64,000 nucleotides of DNA, taken from positions 60,445-124,444 of the forward strand of contig JBAXTE010000008.1 of assembly GCA_037130365.1 (NCBI GenBank), given 5' to 3'. The notes under the pieces were generated by a model that saw only the letters and a program-made list of their open reading frames with translations, was not told the origin of the DNA and ran no database searches. This stretch comes from JBAXTE01 sp037130365. GTDB taxonomy: Bacteria; Bacteroidota; Bacteroidia; Bacteroidales; WCHB1-69. Below, in pieces: positions 15,893-25,150 of this stretch. Each line of letters begins with the position of its first letter. Position 1 is the stretch's first letter. The position numbers were made by a program, and so were the translations under genes.

Positions 15893-18043
15893 ATGGAATT
15901 TCAAGATATTTTAAATCAAATAGTTGAATCAATCAACAGACACCCAAATCACTGTGCATTTTGCATTAGAGAGGTCAACACTTCTTATCGTGAATTTGGT
16001 TTGGCAATCAGCGGAATTCGGATGCAACTTCAAGAGCAAAAATCAACAGAAAAAAATGTGGGCGTAGTCTTGAATGATGACTTTCGGACATATGCCGCCT
16101 TAGTTGCTCTTTGGTTTGAAGGAAAAGCTTATGTGCCCATCAATCCGGAGCTGCCAGCAGAGAGGAATAACTCAATTATTAAACAAGCAGAAATAAAGGT
16201 GTTGCTCAATTCTGGGACTACTATGCTCGGAGTGCTTGATTCAGCTTTGGAATTGATTGAAATAAACACAGCAGAATCAGAGGCCGAGGTTGTAAATTTG
16301 ACCATTGTCCCAATAGCGGATGAAGAACTTGCATATATCTTGTTTACTTCTGGAAGCACCGGCGTACCTAAGGGTGTTCCCATTTCGCGAACGAATGTAG
16401 CCAAATTCATGGAGGGTGTTTCGGATATGAAGATGGAGTTCTCTCAAGAAGATAAATTCCTACAGATGTTTGACCTAACCTTCGATTTGTCGGTGTGGTC
16501 GTTTTTGCAACCGTTGTGTGTAGGAGCCACACAATTTCCAATTCCACATGGAGAAATCAAATATATGTATGCCTACGAACTTATTGAAGAACAAGAGATT
16601 ACCGTTGCATTAATGGTGCCTTCCATTCTTAATTTCTTGCGTCCATATTTTGAAGACCTCAACTTCCCAAAAATGCGGTACAGTCTTTTTTGTGGCGAAG
16701 CGCTCTATGGCGACGTAGTGAAAGAGTGGACTTCAATTGTCCCTAATGCGAAGGTTTTCAATGTTTATGGACCCACTGAAGCCACCATTTTTTGCTCCCA
16801 ATACGAAATACCACGAAATCAGGAAATTGCCTGTTCTAATGGAATTGTGAATATTGGAATTCCGCTAACTCATACCGATTTGATTATTGTGGACGAGCAT
16901 CATCAACCCACAAAAATTGGCGAACGAGGCGAGCTATGCATTGGTGGGCTTCAGGTAACATCTGGTTATCTCAACAATGAAATTTTGAATCAATCAGCAT
17001 TTTTTGATTTCAAGAATCAACGATATTACCACTCTGGAGATATTTGTTTTGTGGACGAAGCAGGTCATCTGATGTACAGCGGTAGGTTAGATTCCCAGAT
17101 AAAAATTCAAGGATTTCGGATTGAATTAAGCGAAATTGAGTTCCAAGCTCGAGCCGTGGCAGATCCATATAGTGTTGCAGTCGTGGCAATTGCCGATGAT
17201 AATGGACTGTTTGAGATTCACCTGTTTGTAAATAATCCGCAGGTAAATGTACAAGAAATTACCACTCTTTTAAAGCAGAAATTACCGGTGTATATGGTTC
17301 CTAAGCAAATTCATGGCATCGAGACTTTTCCACTCAATGTGAATGGCAAAATTGACCGAAAACTCTTGAAGGCTTCGTTAATAAATAAAATTACGATTAG
17401 AAAAGCAAAAGCAGAGGATTTAGATTTTTTGGTGGAAGCCGTCATTAATGCAGAAAAAAGTGGCACAGAACGGTTGAGTTACGGTACTATTTTCAAGCTT
17501 TCAGAACTCGAAGTGCGTAATGTTTTACGTGCTATGATTGCCGAAAACGAAGGCTATTGCGAATTAAGCATCGATTCTTTTCTAATTGCCGAAGTAAACG
17601 GAGAAAAGGCAGGCACTGTGGCCAGCTGGGTAGAGGGCGAGGATGATGTTCCATCGGCTATTGTAAAAGCAAATCTATTGTTCTCGTTTATGCCTCCAGA
17701 TGCATTATCAAATCTCCGCGATGTTGCCAGTTTGCTCGACGAAGTTCACATTCCCAGAATAATTGGCGCGTTACAATTGGAATCAATATATACAGTTTCA
17801 TCTTTCAGAGGAATGGGAATAGTTAAAAGATTAATCGAAAAACATATTGAATTTGCCAAAGAAAATCATCCTGGAATAGATACTGCACAAATTATTTTAT
17901 CTGATGTAAATGAATCTGCATTAAAAGCATATAAAAAATCAGATTTTGAATTAACTTTGCACAAAAAATCAAAGAATCCTTTACTCGGAGAGATTTTGCC
18001 TTCAATGGGAAATTATTGTATGATTAAACAAATAAGTCTTTAA
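15893..18043 (+). CDS. DltA-like adenylating ligase fused to a C-terminal GNAT acyltransferase domain
   Basis: 716 residues. Residues 1-500 are a complete amino-acid-type adenylation domain: A3 loop TSGSTGVPKG (152-161), FDLSVWSF with the Asp that in NRPS/DltA enzymes holds the substrate amino group, NVYGPTEAT, YYHSGDI, GRLDSQIKIQGFRIEL (from 397) and the A10 lysine in NGKID (K486). It should activate an amino acid as AMP ester and load it on a carrier protein. Residues 500-716 form a second domain beginning ITIRKAKAEDL and carrying the acetyl-CoA loop SSFRGMGIVKRLIEKH, i.e. GNAT. This fusion is not part of ordinary DltA (about 500 residues). The carrier protein, two SGNH proteins and an MBOAT protein follow, so a Dlt-like export/acylation role is inferred. 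The amino acid and the GNAT substrate are unknown. Confidence 0.88.
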   Translation: MEFQDILNQIVESINRHPNHCAFCIREVNTSYREFGLAISGIRMQLQEQKSTEKNVGVVLNDDFRTYAALVALWFEGKAYVPINPELPAERNNSIIKQAEIKVLLNSGTTMLGVLDSALELIEINTAESEAEVVNLTIVPIADEELAYILFTSGSTGVPKGVPISRTNVAKFMEGVSDMKMEFSQEDKFLQMFDLTFDLSVWSFLQPLCVGATQFPIPHGEIKYMYAYELIEEQEITVALMVPSILNFLRPYFEDLNFPKMRYSLFCGEALYGDVVKEWTSIVPNAKVFNVYGPTEATIFCSQYEIPRNQEIACSNGIVNIGIPLTHTDLIIVDEHHQPTKIGERGELCIGGLQVTSGYLNNEILNQSAFFDFKNQRYYHSGDICFVDEAGHLMYSGRLDSQIKIQGFRIELSEIEFQARAVADPYSVAVVAIADDNGLFEIHLFVNNPQVNVQEITTLLKQKLPVYMVPKQIHGIETFPLNVNGKIDRKLLKASLINKITIRKAKAEDLDFLVEAVINAEKSGTERLSYGTIFKLSELEVRNVLRAMIAENEGYCELSIDSFLIAEVNGEKAGTVASWVEGEDDVPSAIVKANLLFSFMPPDALSNLRDVASLLDEVHIPRIIGALQLESIYTVSSFRGMGIVKRLIEKHIEFAKENHPGIDTAQIILSDVNESALKAYKKSDFELTLHKKSKNPLLGEILPSMGNYCMIKQISL

Positions 18044-18151
18044 AGGTGAAAGTCTTTAATGTAGAACAGAATAGAAAGCAAATTTTTTAAAAAATTTTGT
18101 TGATTACAAGAACAGAAAAAGGGAACAAATAAGCAAAAACAATCAAATATA

Positions 18152-18394
18152 ATGAACGAAATTACAACCAAATTAACCGCAATTTTCAGAACAGTTTTTA
18201 ACGAACCAAATCTCGAAATTAATCCATTAACTACTGCTAATGATGTAGAAGGTTGGGATTCTCTCTCGCATTTAAACATGATATCTGCTGTGGAGAAAGA
18301 GTTTAGTATTAAGTTTAAGCTCAAAGATTTAGTGAAACTTAAAAACGTAGGTGATTTAATTGCAACAGTTGAGACTAAACTTTCGGAAAAATAG
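18152..18394 (+). CDS. Acyl/aminoacyl carrier protein (DltC-like)
   Basis: 80 residues, typical of a stand-alone carrier protein. The phosphopantetheine site is S37 in EGWDSLSHLNMI; the four-helix pattern with acidic helix 2 (AVEKEFSIKFKLKDLVKL) is clear. It starts 108 bases after the ligase gene. As the only carrier protein in the cluster it is the probable acceptor of the activated residue from the upstream ligase and the donor for the membrane MBOAT enzyme, as DltC is for DltB. Confidence 0.9.
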   Translation: MNEITTKLTAIFRTVFNEPNLEINPLTTANDVEGWDSLSHLNMISAVEKEFSIKFKLKDLVKLKNVGDLIATVETKLSEK

Positions 18395-18549
18395 AATTTA
18401 CGGGACTTCTAAAAATAGAAAAATCTTGTTCCATGATCTCAATCATGGCTGAACTGGGTGAAGAATTTTTGATTTTTAATTTTATACAAAACCCATTTTT
18501 TCTTATTGAAAAGTAAATTTCTAGAATACGATAACAATACAAATTTGAT

Positions 18550-20010
18550 ATGAAAAACAAACAGCTCGAAACTGTTTTAATTTTGATTTTTACAGGTGCA
18601 ATTTTAGCAATATATTCGTTCTTAAATCCATCAATAACCTTCCCATTATTGAAAGGAGAAACGGTAAATCTCAACTTTTTACCGTTCGACAAATTGATGG
18701 GATTAAGTCTTAATACAACCGACAACTCTAAAGCGGATAGTATAACGGATAACCTCCTAGCTAAAAACACAGTAGATACAACTTCTAAAAAAACCACTGT
18801 TGTAGATGAAAAAATTGCAGATAATGCGTTTTTGTCATTGCCAAGTGTCAATGGAAAAGGTGCTTTAGATGACTTTTTCTCCGCATTGCAATTTGAAGCT
18901 CCTAAAACCGTCGTAAGAATTGGACATTATGGAGATTCTCAAATAGAAGGAGATAGAATTACTTCGAATATTAGAAATAAGTTTGTGAATGAGTTTGGTG
19001 GTGAAGGAGTGGGCTTTGTACCGTTCGACGATATTGCCGAATGTGTTACTTATACCAGAGAGTCGAGCAAAAACTGGAAAAAATTCACCGTTTTTCACGA
19101 TAAAATAAAAACTGGAATGTATGGTCTTTCTGGAATGTCGTTTATGTATAGCGGAGGAAAAGGAGATATTGCCGATGAAGAAGTCGTTACCGACGAGTCA
19201 GAAATTTCATCAGGAAGAAAAGACCATGCTACAATATCGCTAAGTCTTCGAAATAAATATTCGCGATTATCCGTTCAATACGGAAATGCACTAGAACCAT
19301 GTACTATTGTGGTGCATAAAACGGGCAAAAAAGAGAAATTGGGCGAAATAATTCTTCAATCGGATGCGGATTTTGTAGAGCAAGAAATTCCACTTTCAAC
19401 CAACGAGAAGAACCTAACAATTTCATTTAAAGGTCCTTCTCCCATGTTTTATGGAATCTCTTTTGATGGCAAAAAAGGAGTTCAAGTCGATAATTATGGA
19501 ATTAGAGGTCATTCGGGGAATGGTTTAATGAAAATTAAAGATCAGCTTTTGGCTCAAGAGATTAAAAAATCGAATACACGATTAATGATACTACAGTTTG
19601 GTGCGAATACGATTCCGTATGTTAAGAATGAAAAAACCTTAAACTACATTGCTCAAGAGTTTTCGAAGCTGTTTAAAAAATTTAAAAGAGCAAACGAAAA
19701 TATCAGTATTTTGGTGATTGGCGTGGGTGATATGGCTACTCGAATTGATGGAGAATATACGTCGTACCCAATGATTCCTCAAATTCGAGATGTGCTGAAA
19801 AAATCGGCTCTGGATGCTGGCTGCGCTTACTTCGATATGTATGAATATATGGGCGGAAAAGATGCTATTCTTTCATGGTCGAAAAAAGGTCTTGCTTCTA
19901 AAGATGGTCATTTTTCGCCGAAAGGCCAAGAGATTGTTGCGGATGAAATATTTAATACTCTCAACAATAAATTTAAACATTTTCAAAAGAAATATCATTT
20001 AAATACATAG
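18550..20010 (+). CDS. Membrane-anchored SGNH-hydrolase-like protein (DltD/AlgX-like role)
   Basis: 486 residues. One N-terminal helix (about 8-28) anchors it in the inner membrane, then a linker rich in Ser/Thr/Asp (50-95), then an SGNH domain: block I HYGDSQIEGD with S130, block III QFGANT with N353 and block V KDGHFSPKG with D452 and H454. All four SGNH catalytic positions are therefore present. In alginate, cellulose and teichoic-acid acylation systems, proteins of this fold work with an MBOAT protein to pass acyl groups to a glycan; here it lies two genes upstream of an MBOAT gene. It follows the carrier gene by 155 bases. Confidence 0.82.
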   Translation: MKNKQLETVLILIFTGAILAIYSFLNPSITFPLLKGETVNLNFLPFDKLMGLSLNTTDNSKADSITDNLLAKNTVDTTSKKTTVVDEKIADNAFLSLPSVNGKGALDDFFSALQFEAPKTVVRIGHYGDSQIEGDRITSNIRNKFVNEFGGEGVGFVPFDDIAECVTYTRESSKNWKKFTVFHDKIKTGMYGLSGMSFMYSGGKGDIADEEVVTDESEISSGRKDHATISLSLRNKYSRLSVQYGNALEPCTIVVHKTGKKEKLGEIILQSDADFVEQEIPLSTNEKNLTISFKGPSPMFYGISFDGKKGVQVDNYGIRGHSGNGLMKIKDQLLAQEIKKSNTRLMILQFGANTIPYVKNEKTLNYIAQEFSKLFKKFKRANENISILVIGVGDMATRIDGEYTSYPMIPQIRDVLKKSALDAGCAYFDMYEYMGGKDAILSWSKKGLASKDGHFSPKGQEIVADEIFNTLNNKFKHFQKKYHLNT

Positions 20011-20016
20011 TTTTTC

Positions 20017-21783
20017 GTGAAGTATTGTGTCAAACACTTTCTTATGGTTTTCTTCTTGTGGAGTCTGTCTGTTCAATCTTTTGGACAAATAGAACTATTG
20101 CCCGATACCATCGAGGAACGCGATACTACTATATTTACACCCGAAACCAACTATTCAGGACGATTGCCTTTTGTTAACTATCAGAATAACTTTATAGAAT
20201 GGTATCAATGCGACGCTATCACACACTTTTTTAGTGCCTTAGGAAATGCTGAAAACAAAAAAGTTAGGATATTACATATTGGCGATTCACATGTGCAGAC
20301 CGACTATTACACTGGAACTTTAAGAAATACACTACAGGAAATTTTTGGCAGTGGGGGTAGAGGTTTTGTTTTTCCATACAAATCAGCAGGAACTCATTCT
20401 ACCTATGACTATACAACTCAAAGCTCCGGTGTTTGGGAATTCAGTAGGAACATACTTCGAGAACCCAAATTTGATATGGGAATAGCAGGTGCCACTATTC
20501 ATACATCAGATACTAATGCCACATTTTCAATAATTTTCAGAACAAAATACAATTCCATCCATTCAGATTTCACCAAATTGAGGATTTTTTGTAAGGCGGA
20601 TAGCACTAGTTTCGGGTTAAATCTCAGAATAGGTTATGATTCAATTCCAATTCAAATTCCTGTTGTTAGTTCACCACAAAAAGGTTTTATTGACATAAAT
20701 CTTCCTCGAGCATCTGATACCTTGCACTTTTCCCTGTACAGAATCGATACTCTACAAAAACGTTTTGAATGTTCAGGAATTTTGATTGAAAGCAATAGCG
20801 ATAATGGTGTTTTGTACAGCAGTGTTGGAATTAATGGAGCTGGCTATAAAAGCATTTTAAAACAAAATCTATTTGAATCTCAACTTGAAGCTTACAATCC
20901 AGATTTAGTCGTTGTTGACGTGGGGGCAAACGATTTTTATCCATTTAATTATCACGAGAATGAGCTTGAAGCAAATCTTACTCAAATTGTATCGATTATT
21001 CGTAAGGCCGCACCCACATGTTCAATTCTTATCACGAATTCCCACGATTTATGGAAACGAAAAAAAAACATTCCGTTGTGTAAGAACTTTTCTTTATTTA
21101 CTCGGAAAATGGCAATTCAAAATAGATGTGCATTTTACGACTATTTTAATGTAAGCGGTGGAGCTTTTGCTTTGGCACAATGGAGAAAAGTGGGATTAGC
21201 ACAACCCGACAGAGTGCACCTTACATACAAAGGATATGCGCTAAAAGCAGAGTTGATGTCCAATGCTATCCTAACTTCGTATAGAGAATATGTTGAAAAA
21301 AGTCCAGATCAATTAACCGCATCTCAATTTTCTGCAGATACCACAGAATTTGATGAAAGTACTTCAGATTCATTAATTTCGATAATTCCAGCATCCAAGC
21401 CAAACCCAATTGTTGCAACTCCAAATCACCAACCAAAAGTATTGTTTCATGTTGTAAAAAAAGGGGAAACAATAAGTGTAATTGCCGATAAATATAAAAT
21501 TACCAATATTGATATTCGAAGCTGGAATAAATTGAAACACAACAAGTTATTCACCGGACAAAAACTTAGAATTGCCCCACCTTCCATCAATAATAATATT
21601 AAAAAAGACGCAGAAATAATTAATAAAAAGAGAATTTCTCTAAAAACTCACACGGTAAAACAAGGAGAAACACTTTTTTCAATTTCAAAAAAATATGGAG
21701 TTTCCATTGATCAAATCAAACGATTAAATCGATTAAAAAAGGAAATTATCCAACCAGGTATGCATTTAAAAATTAAAGAGTAA
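20017..21783 (+). CDS. Exported SGNH-hydrolase-like protein with two C-terminal LysM domains
   Basis: 588 residues from a GTG at 20017, six bases after the previous stop; an ATG at 20044 is an alternative that still keeps a signal peptide (to about SFGQ, residue 24). SGNH domain about 80-420: HIGDSHVQTD with S91, VGANDF with N305, and QPDRVHLTYKG with D398 and H401. After a Ser/Pro/Thr-rich linker (430-470) come LysM1 (about 475-520, VVKKGETISVIADKY) and LysM2 (544-588, VKQGETLFSISKKYG), which usually bind peptidoglycan. The overall plan suggests a periplasmic enzyme held at the cell wall. A paralogue of the preceding gene at the level of SGNH blocks, with a different anchor. Confidence 0.83.
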   Translation: MKYCVKHFLMVFFLWSLSVQSFGQIELLPDTIEERDTTIFTPETNYSGRLPFVNYQNNFIEWYQCDAITHFFSALGNAENKKVRILHIGDSHVQTDYYTGTLRNTLQEIFGSGGRGFVFPYKSAGTHSTYDYTTQSSGVWEFSRNILREPKFDMGIAGATIHTSDTNATFSIIFRTKYNSIHSDFTKLRIFCKADSTSFGLNLRIGYDSIPIQIPVVSSPQKGFIDINLPRASDTLHFSLYRIDTLQKRFECSGILIESNSDNGVLYSSVGINGAGYKSILKQNLFESQLEAYNPDLVVVDVGANDFYPFNYHENELEANLTQIVSIIRKAAPTCSILITNSHDLWKRKKNIPLCKNFSLFTRKMAIQNRCAFYDYFNVSGGAFALAQWRKVGLAQPDRVHLTYKGYALKAELMSNAILTSYREYVEKSPDQLTASQFSADTTEFDESTSDSLISIIPASKPNPIVATPNHQPKVLFHVVKKGETISVIADKYKITNIDIRSWNKLKHNKLFTGQKLRIAPPSINNNIKKDAEIINKKRISLKTHTVKQGETLFSISKKYGVSIDQIKRLNRLKKEIIQPGMHLKIKE

Positions 21784-21784
21784 A

Positions 21785-23260
21785 ATGGAATTACTAAAAC
21801 AACTACTTACATTTCAGGCTAATAACCCGCTTCAATTCAATTCGGTGATGTTCTTTGTTCTATTCACAGGTTTTTACACGATTTACTCGATGGTGCTTCG
21901 CAATGTATCCATACGAAATTTCTGGCTATTGATTTTTAGTTTATTTTTCTACTATAAAATTGGTAATAGTTTTGTTTTTTTGCTGATAGCCATGGCATCT
22001 AGTGATTTTTTTATTGGCAAAGGCATAGCCGCCACGCAGAAAAATGGAAAAAGAAACGCTCTTTTAGCACTTTCACTAACCATAAATATTGGGTTGTTAT
22101 TGTTTTTTAAATATACTCAATTTTTTCTAGATAGCTGGCTCGGATTTACCCAACAGTCCGCCATAAATTTGCATATTCTTCAACCTATTGGCATCTCCTT
22201 TTTTGTTTTCAAAACATTATCATATATCTTTGATGTTCATCGGGAAATGATTGAAGAACCTGAAAAAAACTACATCAATTACCTGCTGTATGTCTCCTTT
22301 TTTCCAACAATTTTGGCTGGGCCAATTGCAAAAGCCCGAAATTTACTTCCACAGTTCAAACAACCAGTAATTATCACCTCCGCAATTGTAGGCAGGGGAT
22401 TATTTTTTATTTTAAGTGGATTGTTTTTCAAAATAGCCATTGCTGATTATTTAGCTGTAAACTTTGTGGACAGAGTGTTTGATGCACCCATTTATTTTTC
22501 TGGTTTTGAAGCTGCATTAGCCTCGTTGGGTGCCATGTTTCAGATTTACTATGACTTTGCTGGGTATACAAATATGGTTTTAGGGATGGCATTGTTGATG
22601 GGTTTTCAAATTGAGCCAAACTTTAACAAACCATTTTTGGCAAAAAATATTACCGATTTTTGGCGTCGTTGGCACATTACACTTTCTACTTGGTTCAACG
22701 AATTTCTATTTACACCGCTCTCTTTTTCGTTCCGACGGTTTCAAAAATTTGGAGCCATATTGGCTGTGTTGATTACTTTTTTTGTCTCAGGTTTTTGGCA
22801 TGGTGCTGCCTGGACTTATATCCTTTGGGGATTATCACATGGTGTAGCTATTGCTTGGGACACAGCATCTCAAAAAGGCAGAAAAAAAGTAGCTTCGCTC
22901 ATCCCAAAAGCAATATACAATCCGTTGAGTATACTGCTTACTGTCATATTTCTTTCGTTAAGTGTAGTACTATTTAAATCAGGAGACTTATTAAAAGCGA
23001 AAGAAGTCTACTCGTTGATTTTTACAAAATTAGATTTAAGTTTATTCACCCAATGGATTTCTGCGTATTTCTATCCAGCTATTGTTATGCTTTTAGCCAT
23101 TGCTTTACACTATTTACCTCAGCAATTAACAGAGAAAGCAATTCAGCTCTTCACTAGACTACATTGGGTTTTAAAAGTAATCGTAATTTGTGTGTTTTCA
23201 ATTTTTATGTATCAAATCTATATATCTGCATCTCAGCCCTTTATTTATCTGATTTATTAG
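21785..23260 (+). CDS. MBOAT-family membrane O-acyltransferase (AlgI/DltB type)
   Basis: 491 residues with about ten to twelve transmembrane helices; begins one base after the previous stop. Family signatures are the segment PIGISFFVFKTLSYIFDV, FFPTILAGPI, DFWRRWHITLSTWFNEFLF and the catalytic histidine H339 in SGFWHGAAW, with a second histidine in GLSHG at 352. MBOAT proteins of this branch transfer an acyl group across the membrane: DltB takes D-alanine from the carrier DltC, AlgI takes acetate from an unknown donor. With a ligase and a carrier protein in the same operon, the DltB-like scheme fits better than acetylation. The real acceptor is unknown; Gram-negative Bacteroidota have no lipoteichoic acid. 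Confidence 0.93.
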   Translation: MELLKQLLTFQANNPLQFNSVMFFVLFTGFYTIYSMVLRNVSIRNFWLLIFSLFFYYKIGNSFVFLLIAMASSDFFIGKGIAATQKNGKRNALLALSLTINIGLLLFFKYTQFFLDSWLGFTQQSAINLHILQPIGISFFVFKTLSYIFDVHREMIEEPEKNYINYLLYVSFFPTILAGPIAKARNLLPQFKQPVIITSAIVGRGLFFILSGLFFKIAIADYLAVNFVDRVFDAPIYFSGFEAALASLGAMFQIYYDFAGYTNMVLGMALLMGFQIEPNFNKPFLAKNITDFWRRWHITLSTWFNEFLFTPLSFSFRRFQKFGAILAVLITFFVSGFWHGAAWTYILWGLSHGVAIAWDTASQKGRKKVASLIPKAIYNPLSILLTVIFLSLSVVLFKSGDLLKAKEVYSLIFTKLDLSLFTQWISAYFYPAIVMLLAIALHYLPQQLTEKAIQLFTRLHWVLKVIVICVFSIFMYQIYISASQPFIYLIY

Positions 23261-23397
23261 AAAATTTTTGTTTTGTGAAACCGCGGTAGATGAAATAATT
23301 ATAAGCGAACAAAAAATTAGAATGAAAACTAGGAATCAATAAATCACGATTTGTGTATTCAATTTTATTGTCTTCGCTAACCTTAATATCAATATAA

Positions 23398-24531
23398 ATG
23401 GAATTTCTTTTGATTCTTGGAAGTTTTGAGGCCTTTTTTATTGGTCTATTGATTTTTGTGAAAAAAGATAAATCAATTTCCGATTATCTATTGTCATCTC
23501 TGTTTATATTTTATGCAATTACAATTGGATTAAGTTATCTAGAAATATTAAATCGTACGAATGGATATCCATATCCCCAATTCATTAGTACTTCAACTCC
23601 TTTTATTTTGCTTAATGGACCATTAATTTGGCTTTATGTTGGATCTCACACCAAACAAAATTTCAAGTTAAAATTGAGTCATTTTTTTCATCTAATTCCA
23701 TTTATTGGAGTATTTACACTTTTTTATTTTACCATATTTTCATTACCTATCGCCGAGCGTATAGCAATGGATTCGCAAGCTACATTTAAACAATTGATTG
23801 CGTATCCGATAATCATCTCTCTAATTGCTTTGTCTACTCTAATTTATTACACTTGGAGTTTGTTGATGATTTTAAAATTCAACAAAAACATTAAATCCTT
23901 TTTCGCAAAAATTGATAAAATTGACTTAAAATGGCTTAAAATCATAATAATTATTTCGTTGGTTTGTCACATATCTATTAGTGGATTGTATATTATTGAC
24001 ATACTCATTGGATGGATGCCTTATAGTTTTATGCAAATCATTGGTTTTATGATTGCTTCTCTATATATCATTGGTTTTGGATTTTTTGGTTTTAAACAAG
24101 GAAATTTGTTTACCACTACTCCAATTAATCTTAATCTTGAAGCGGCCTCAGAAAAACCGATTATCAATACCCCAATTAGTAATGAAGATGAACTTTTTGT
24201 ACATCAGTTACTTGAATTTGTGAAACAAAAACAAAGTTATATCAATCCTGAACTTACACTTGCAAAATTAAGCGAAGAATTAAATGTAAATTCAGAATAT
24301 CTATCATCTATCCTTAATGGCCGTTTAAATATGAATTTTTTCGACTTTATAAACCATTACCGTGTAGAGGCTTTTAAAGTGGCTTGTAAAAATCCTGAAA
24401 ATAGAAATCTGACCTTAATCAGTATTGCCTATGACTGTGGATTTAACTCAAAAGCCACATTCAACAGGGTTTTTAAAAAAATCACGAACCTCACGCCTAG
24501 TGAGTATTATAGAACCGGCTCAAGAAATTGA
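23398..24531 (+). CDS. AraC-family transcriptional regulator with membrane sensor domain
   Basis: 377 residues. The first 240 residues form about seven transmembrane helices in the pattern common to Bacteroidota AraC regulators. The C-terminal AraC domain (about 280-375) has both helix-turn-helix units: LTLAKLSEELNVNSEYLSSI and LISIAYDCGFNSKATFNRVF, then the ending TPSEYYR. It would sense a membrane-linked signal and act on nearby promoters. The two following genes on the same strand (DUF6544-like remnant and HemG-like flavodoxin) are possible targets; sequence alone does not prove it. Confidence 0.92.
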   Translation: MEFLLILGSFEAFFIGLLIFVKKDKSISDYLLSSLFIFYAITIGLSYLEILNRTNGYPYPQFISTSTPFILLNGPLIWLYVGSHTKQNFKLKLSHFFHLIPFIGVFTLFYFTIFSLPIAERIAMDSQATFKQLIAYPIIISLIALSTLIYYTWSLLMILKFNKNIKSFFAKIDKIDLKWLKIIIIISLVCHISISGLYIIDILIGWMPYSFMQIIGFMIASLYIIGFGFFGFKQGNLFTTTPINLNLEAASEKPIINTPISNEDELFVHQLLEFVKQKQSYINPELTLAKLSEELNVNSEYLSSILNGRLNMNFFDFINHYRVEAFKVACKNPENRNLTLISIAYDCGFNSKATFNRVFKKITNLTPSEYYRTGSRN

Positions 24532-24634
24532 GACCTAATTTCTTTGTTTTTATATTTCTTTGAGACCAATTTTCTGAAAGTTGAGACTTTATTTAGATTT
24601 ACATGTGATTACTTTGCATCAAAATCAAAGACAA

Positions 24635-25105
24635 ATGAAACACATTGTATTATACAAATACTTATTTCCATTTATCACCCTTTTACCGTTTATTCAGATG
24701 AACACATTTGCACAAAAATGTTACAAAAAATGGTATCAAACAGAAGTGAATGCTGCTTTGGCAACACATACCGCTCCCGAGATAGTCACCCTTGATGACA
24801 TCAAAAAATTACCCGCTCCCGTTCAGAAATATCTGATTTTCACCGGGGCGATTGGAAAACCTAAAGTGGAAAATGCAAGAATGGCATGGAGCGGTGAGTT
24901 TAAAACTGACCCAAAGAAACCTTTCGCAAAATTTAAAGCAAAACAGCATAATTTCTTCACAGATCCAAAACGGATGTTTTATATGACCTTAAAAATGAAG
25001 GGGATTTCGATGCAAGGCTTTCATTTATTCAAAGACCAAAAAGCGATGATGAGAATTAAACCAATAAATACAGGTAAACTCAAACGATATTTAGAATTCC
25101 AATAG
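24635..25105 (+). pseudogene. DUF6544-like protein, truncated at the C-terminus
   Basis: 156 residues from ATG 24635; an in-frame TTG at 24581 lies further upstream but the ATG gives a clean signal peptide (to about TFAQ, residue 27). The core LPAPVQKYLIFTGAIGKPKV, then WSGEFKTDPKKPFAKF and KAKQHNFFTDPKRMFYM, agree with the start of the DUF6544 family as I know it, whose members continue for a further 100 residues or more (GPEM... region). Here the frame stops after MMRIKPINTGKLKRYLEFQ and the next gene starts 45 bases later, so the second half is missing. It may be a decayed copy or a shortened functional variant. Confidence 0.6.
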
Positions 25106-25150
25106 TCTCAATTTATTTTATCAAATAATTCATCAACATAATTCAAAAAA

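Noticed and set aside
24581..24634. TTG start for the DUF6544-like gene
   Set aside because: ATG 24635 gives a clean signal peptide; the extension does not.
24544..24795. Small plus-strand ORF before the DUF6544-like gene
   Set aside because: Overlaps the conserved frame in another phase and shows no signal or motif.
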